Below are positions 61,237 through 64,000 of a stretch of DNA of 64,000 nt, piece by piece. This DNA comes from Cannabis sativa. Lineage: Eukaryota; Streptophyta; Magnoliopsida; Rosales; Cannabaceae. The position numbers were made by a program, and so were the translations under genes. The stretch spans positions 72,122,211 through 72,186,210 of the forward strand of contig NC_083604.1 of assembly GCF_029168945.1 (NCBI RefSeq). Direction: 5' to 3'. The notes beneath the pieces were generated by a model, which was not told where the DNA came from, did no database searches, and saw only the letters and a program-made list of their open reading frames with translations. Position 1 is the stretch's first letter. Each line of letters begins with the position of its first letter.

Positions 61237-63535
61237 TCAATGTTTTGTGTTGATCAAATTCCTGATCACATATGGGAGAATGCCCCCGTGATCAAAGTAA
61301 GCAAGTTCAACCTACACCAGGAAGACCGGGATGTTTATTTAGAGAAATAAAATGAGGAAATCTAAAGCATCAACTAGATCTTCAACAGGATTTACACAGA
61401 TTTGTAAGAGCACAATACCTCGGTATCGAAACGTAGTGTACATGTGAACGACTTGCCATTGTCCGTCACAACTGTCACATCTTGACCAGGTTTAATTTCA
61501 CTAACACTGGCTGGAAGATCAATGCTGTATCGTTCGTGACCAGTTAATCCAAGTGTATCTGCATCTTCTCCTGCCTTAAAGCATAGAGGGATGACACCCA
61601 TGCCAACCAGATTGCTTCTGTGAATTCTCTCAAAGCTCTTTGCTATGACTGCTTTCACACCCTGAGAAAGAAAAATTAAAAAAAAATATAAGTATAGAAC
61701 CGTTAAATCGATTGCAAAAGCCACCGACCATATATGCATGGAACCTTTTAAGTTTAAAATATACCAGTAGCATAGGACCCTTAGCAGCCCAATCCCGGGA
61801 ACTTCCACTTCCATACTCAGCACCAGCTAAAACAATCGTGTCACGTCCTTCACTCTTGTACCTCTGTAGTAATTAAACAGAAGTATTTAATATAAACTTG
61901 AAAACAACACGACCAAAGCCTCTGTAGTATATATTTATACTAGCCACATAAAGACACCCTACAAGGCCTTGCTTTATGATTTAGAAAAGACACTTGTGAC
62001 AAACATATATCCCAAAGATAATAAAAGGCAACTAGTTCCTTGGTGATATTCTTACTTCTACATAAGAATTTCAACACCTCAGAAGTATTTTAGAGGGCCT
62101 AACCTTCCTATCATACAGAATACTACTGGAGAAATAAGAGGAAATTACCATGGCAGCATCAAACACAGAAAGTTTCTCCCCAGTGGGAATGTGAACAGTT
62201 TTAGGACCAACTTCTCCTTTCAAAAACTTGTTGACCAGGCGAATATTTGCAAAAGTGCCTCTTGCCATTATTTCATCATTACCACGTCGACTTCCATAAG
62301 AGTTGAAGTCTCTTCTATCAACCCCGCGTTCAAGAAGGTATTTTGCTGCGGGGCTGTCCTTGTGAATGCTACCGGCAGGTGATATGTGATCAGTTGTAAT
62401 ACTGTCTCCAAAGTTGAGCAAACAGAAAGCATCTTTCACTCCATGAGGACCTGGAGGAGACATAGTCATATCCTTGAAATAGGGTGGCTCGTGTATATAG
62501 GTTGATTTGGGGTCCCAGGAATAGAGGGTGCCAGAAGGTACAGATAACTGATTCCACATGGGGTTTCCTTTGGTTATTGCTTCATATGTAGCCTTAAACA
62601 TATCAGGAAGCACACTTGATTGCACAACCTGGAAGAAAATGCAAGATGGAAACATAATAAATTCCAAATCTTCAATCTGAGCTGCGACAAAAAATAAATT
62701 TAAAATCCAAATGAACTCATATCTATGCAATTCAGAATCTCACCTCTGCTATTTCTTCGTTAGATGGCCAAATATCCCTGAAAAATATATTCTTCCCATC
62801 CTTGCTCAACCCAATTGGTTCTGTTTCAAAATCAATATCCACCTAGAGCATTTCCCCAAAAGAATGAGATACATAAAACATCATGTTATATCACCTAGAA
62901 ATTCTAGACATGGTTAAATCACTTAAAATATGAGCTATACTTGCAAACACACACAAGATCTGCAAATTGATGGGCACCAGAAAATCATATATAAATGATT
63001 TCATACAACACAAGATCTTGAAAATAGTAGAATCTAAGCTGCATACCGTGCCAGCAAGGGCATAGGCAACCACAAGGGGTGGAGAAGCAAGGTAATTGGC
63101 CCTAGTTAGGGGATGAACACGACCCTCAAAATTCCTATTTCCAGACAAAACGGCAGATGCTACTATATCTGTAGATAAAAAGGCGGACAACAAATTAATC
63201 ATTTCTCAAAAATTCAATGAGAGGAGAAACTTAGTACAAGCTAAAGCCTTAAACTTAATAGATACTTACCATTTTCAGAGATAGCTGATGCCACTGCTTC
63301 ATGAAGATCTCCTGAATTTCCAATGCATGTGGTGCATCCGTACCCAACAATATTGAATCCAAGCTGATTCAAATACTTTTGCAACCCACTACAGCAATGA
63401 AAATAATGTCTTGGTAAGAATAGAAACATATATTTCCCAATATGGTATAATAGAATTGAAAACACACCTTTTCTGCAAGTATTTGGTCACAACACCAGAA
63501 CCTGGAGCAAGACTTGTCTTGATCCATGGCTTCAT
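61237..63535 (-). CDS. ACO: Aconitate hydratase, C-terminal eight exons (5' end outside)
   Basis: Minus-strand exons in order: 63535-63468, 63388-63270, 63168-63047, 62842-62744, 62628-62149, 61863-61765, 61661-61419 and 61311-61237 (stop TGA 61239-61237). They join in frame to 434 residues, the C-terminal half of a roughly 900-990-residue enzyme. Aconitase interconverts citrate and isocitrate in the TCA and glyoxylate pathways using a 4Fe-4S cluster. Visible hallmarks: [13 protein letters not shown] with two of the three cluster cysteines; [27 protein letters not shown] at the start of the swivel domain; [15 protein letters not shown] (substrate-binding); C-terminus [17 protein letters not shown]. 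The third cluster cysteine lies upstream, beyond the window. Whether the product is mitochondrial or cytosolic cannot be told without the N-terminus. No damage was seen. Confidence 0.96.
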
Positions 63536-63861
63536 CTGAAACAAAAAGAAATTATAGTAAAACTTGAGTCCATTTTATCCGGAAAAAAAAAAAATTATTC
63601 TTGATCCATGCAGCATAAACAGGTAAGGTCCAACAGAATGCGTGTTTTGAAATTCTGCGAGCAATAAGCAGACCGAACACTTGATGTTCCAATTTAACTA
63701 ACACTCTCCATCAAACCAGAAACACCTGATTATAGTCTAAAAGTGGGCATTTTCATGTATAGTAGAGTAGAAAAATTTACTGAACAAACATCACAGTGAT
63801 GTATCCCACACCCATCATAATCTCTAAAAAGAAAACAGAGTAAAATGCTCAGTTATCAGTT

Positions 63862-64000
63862 AACCCCAAGGGGTAGGTCTACTGGTAAGGAGGAGTGTTG
63901 GATAGTGCTTGGAGGCATTTGTTTCAAGGTTCGAATTCCCACAGACTAAAAAAACCTTGGGGCCACTTGGAGGTTTTCCTGGTCCCAAGGCCAAAAAACA
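63862..64000 (+). mobile_element. tRNA-derived SINE in an aconitase intron (right end outside)
   Basis: Contains a polymerase III A-box-like TAGGTCTACTGGTAAGG (63874-63890) and a B box GGTTCGAATTCC (63928-63939) about 45 bp apart, the internal promoter of tRNA-derived SINEs, then a non-tRNA body (CTTGGGGCCACTTGGAGG). No cloverleaf can be drawn, so it is not a tRNA gene. Orientation is opposite to aconitase. The tail and target duplication are outside the window. Confidence 0.72.

Noticed and set aside
63874..63939. Possible tRNA gene with A and B boxes
   Set aside because: No acceptor or anticodon stems can be drawn; the flanking body fits a tRNA-derived SINE.

Overview
The window is nuclear DNA of a flowering plant, probably a eudicot. 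It is AT-rich, its genes have GT-AG introns, and it holds plant-type genes: a single-finger C2H2 factor with QALGGH and a C-terminal EAR motif, a membrane-anchored prolyl 4-hydroxylase, and a plant aconitase. Most of the length is transposable elements, many nested in one another. I cannot name the species from the sequence.

Layout. 1-3.3 kb: a gypsy-type LTR (cut by the window edge) inside the 3' part of a copia element. 3.6-4.1 kb: a MITE-like element. 4.4-5.2 kb: the C2H2 zinc-finger gene (minus strand). 6.7-7.3 kb: a Mutator-like MITE. 9.4-12.3 kb: a decayed copia element (minus strand) holding a small CACTA-type element. 12.3-28.8 kb: a nested block in which an old gypsy-type LTR is split by a tandem pair of 1.5-kb foldback units, a non-autonomous CACTA element, and a 10-kb Tekay-like gypsy element with a rearranged 3' LTR. 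28.8-29.9 kb: the 3' end of another copia element. 31-34.2 kb: Harbinger-like and Mutator-like MITEs and a 257-bp tandem repeat. 37-38.8 kb: a decayed LINE (minus strand). 40.7-45.5 kb: a young, nearly intact copia element with a perfect target-site duplication and one in-frame stop.

46.2-46.8 kb: a three-exon gene for a small uncharacterised plant protein. 48.5-52.6 kb: hAT-like elements, three of them built from GCGGATTGGAT motifs. 53.4-57.3 kb: a decayed copia element split by a 1.9-kb solo LTR. 58.0-60.0 kb: a complete seven-exon prolyl 4-hydroxylase gene (plus strand). 61.2-63.5 kb: the last eight exons of an aconitase gene (minus strand, convergent with the hydroxylase, 5' end outside the window), with a tRNA-derived SINE in its intron at the window edge.

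The four host genes (a repressor-like transcription factor, a small unknown protein, a cell-wall/secretory hydroxylase, a central-metabolism enzyme) show no shared pathway; they are separate genes set among repeats. I found no CRISPR array, rRNA, tRNA or operon-like system. The most unusual structures are the rearranged gypsy element, the clustering of its LTR differences at CAG/CTG trinucleotides, and the foldback dimer.
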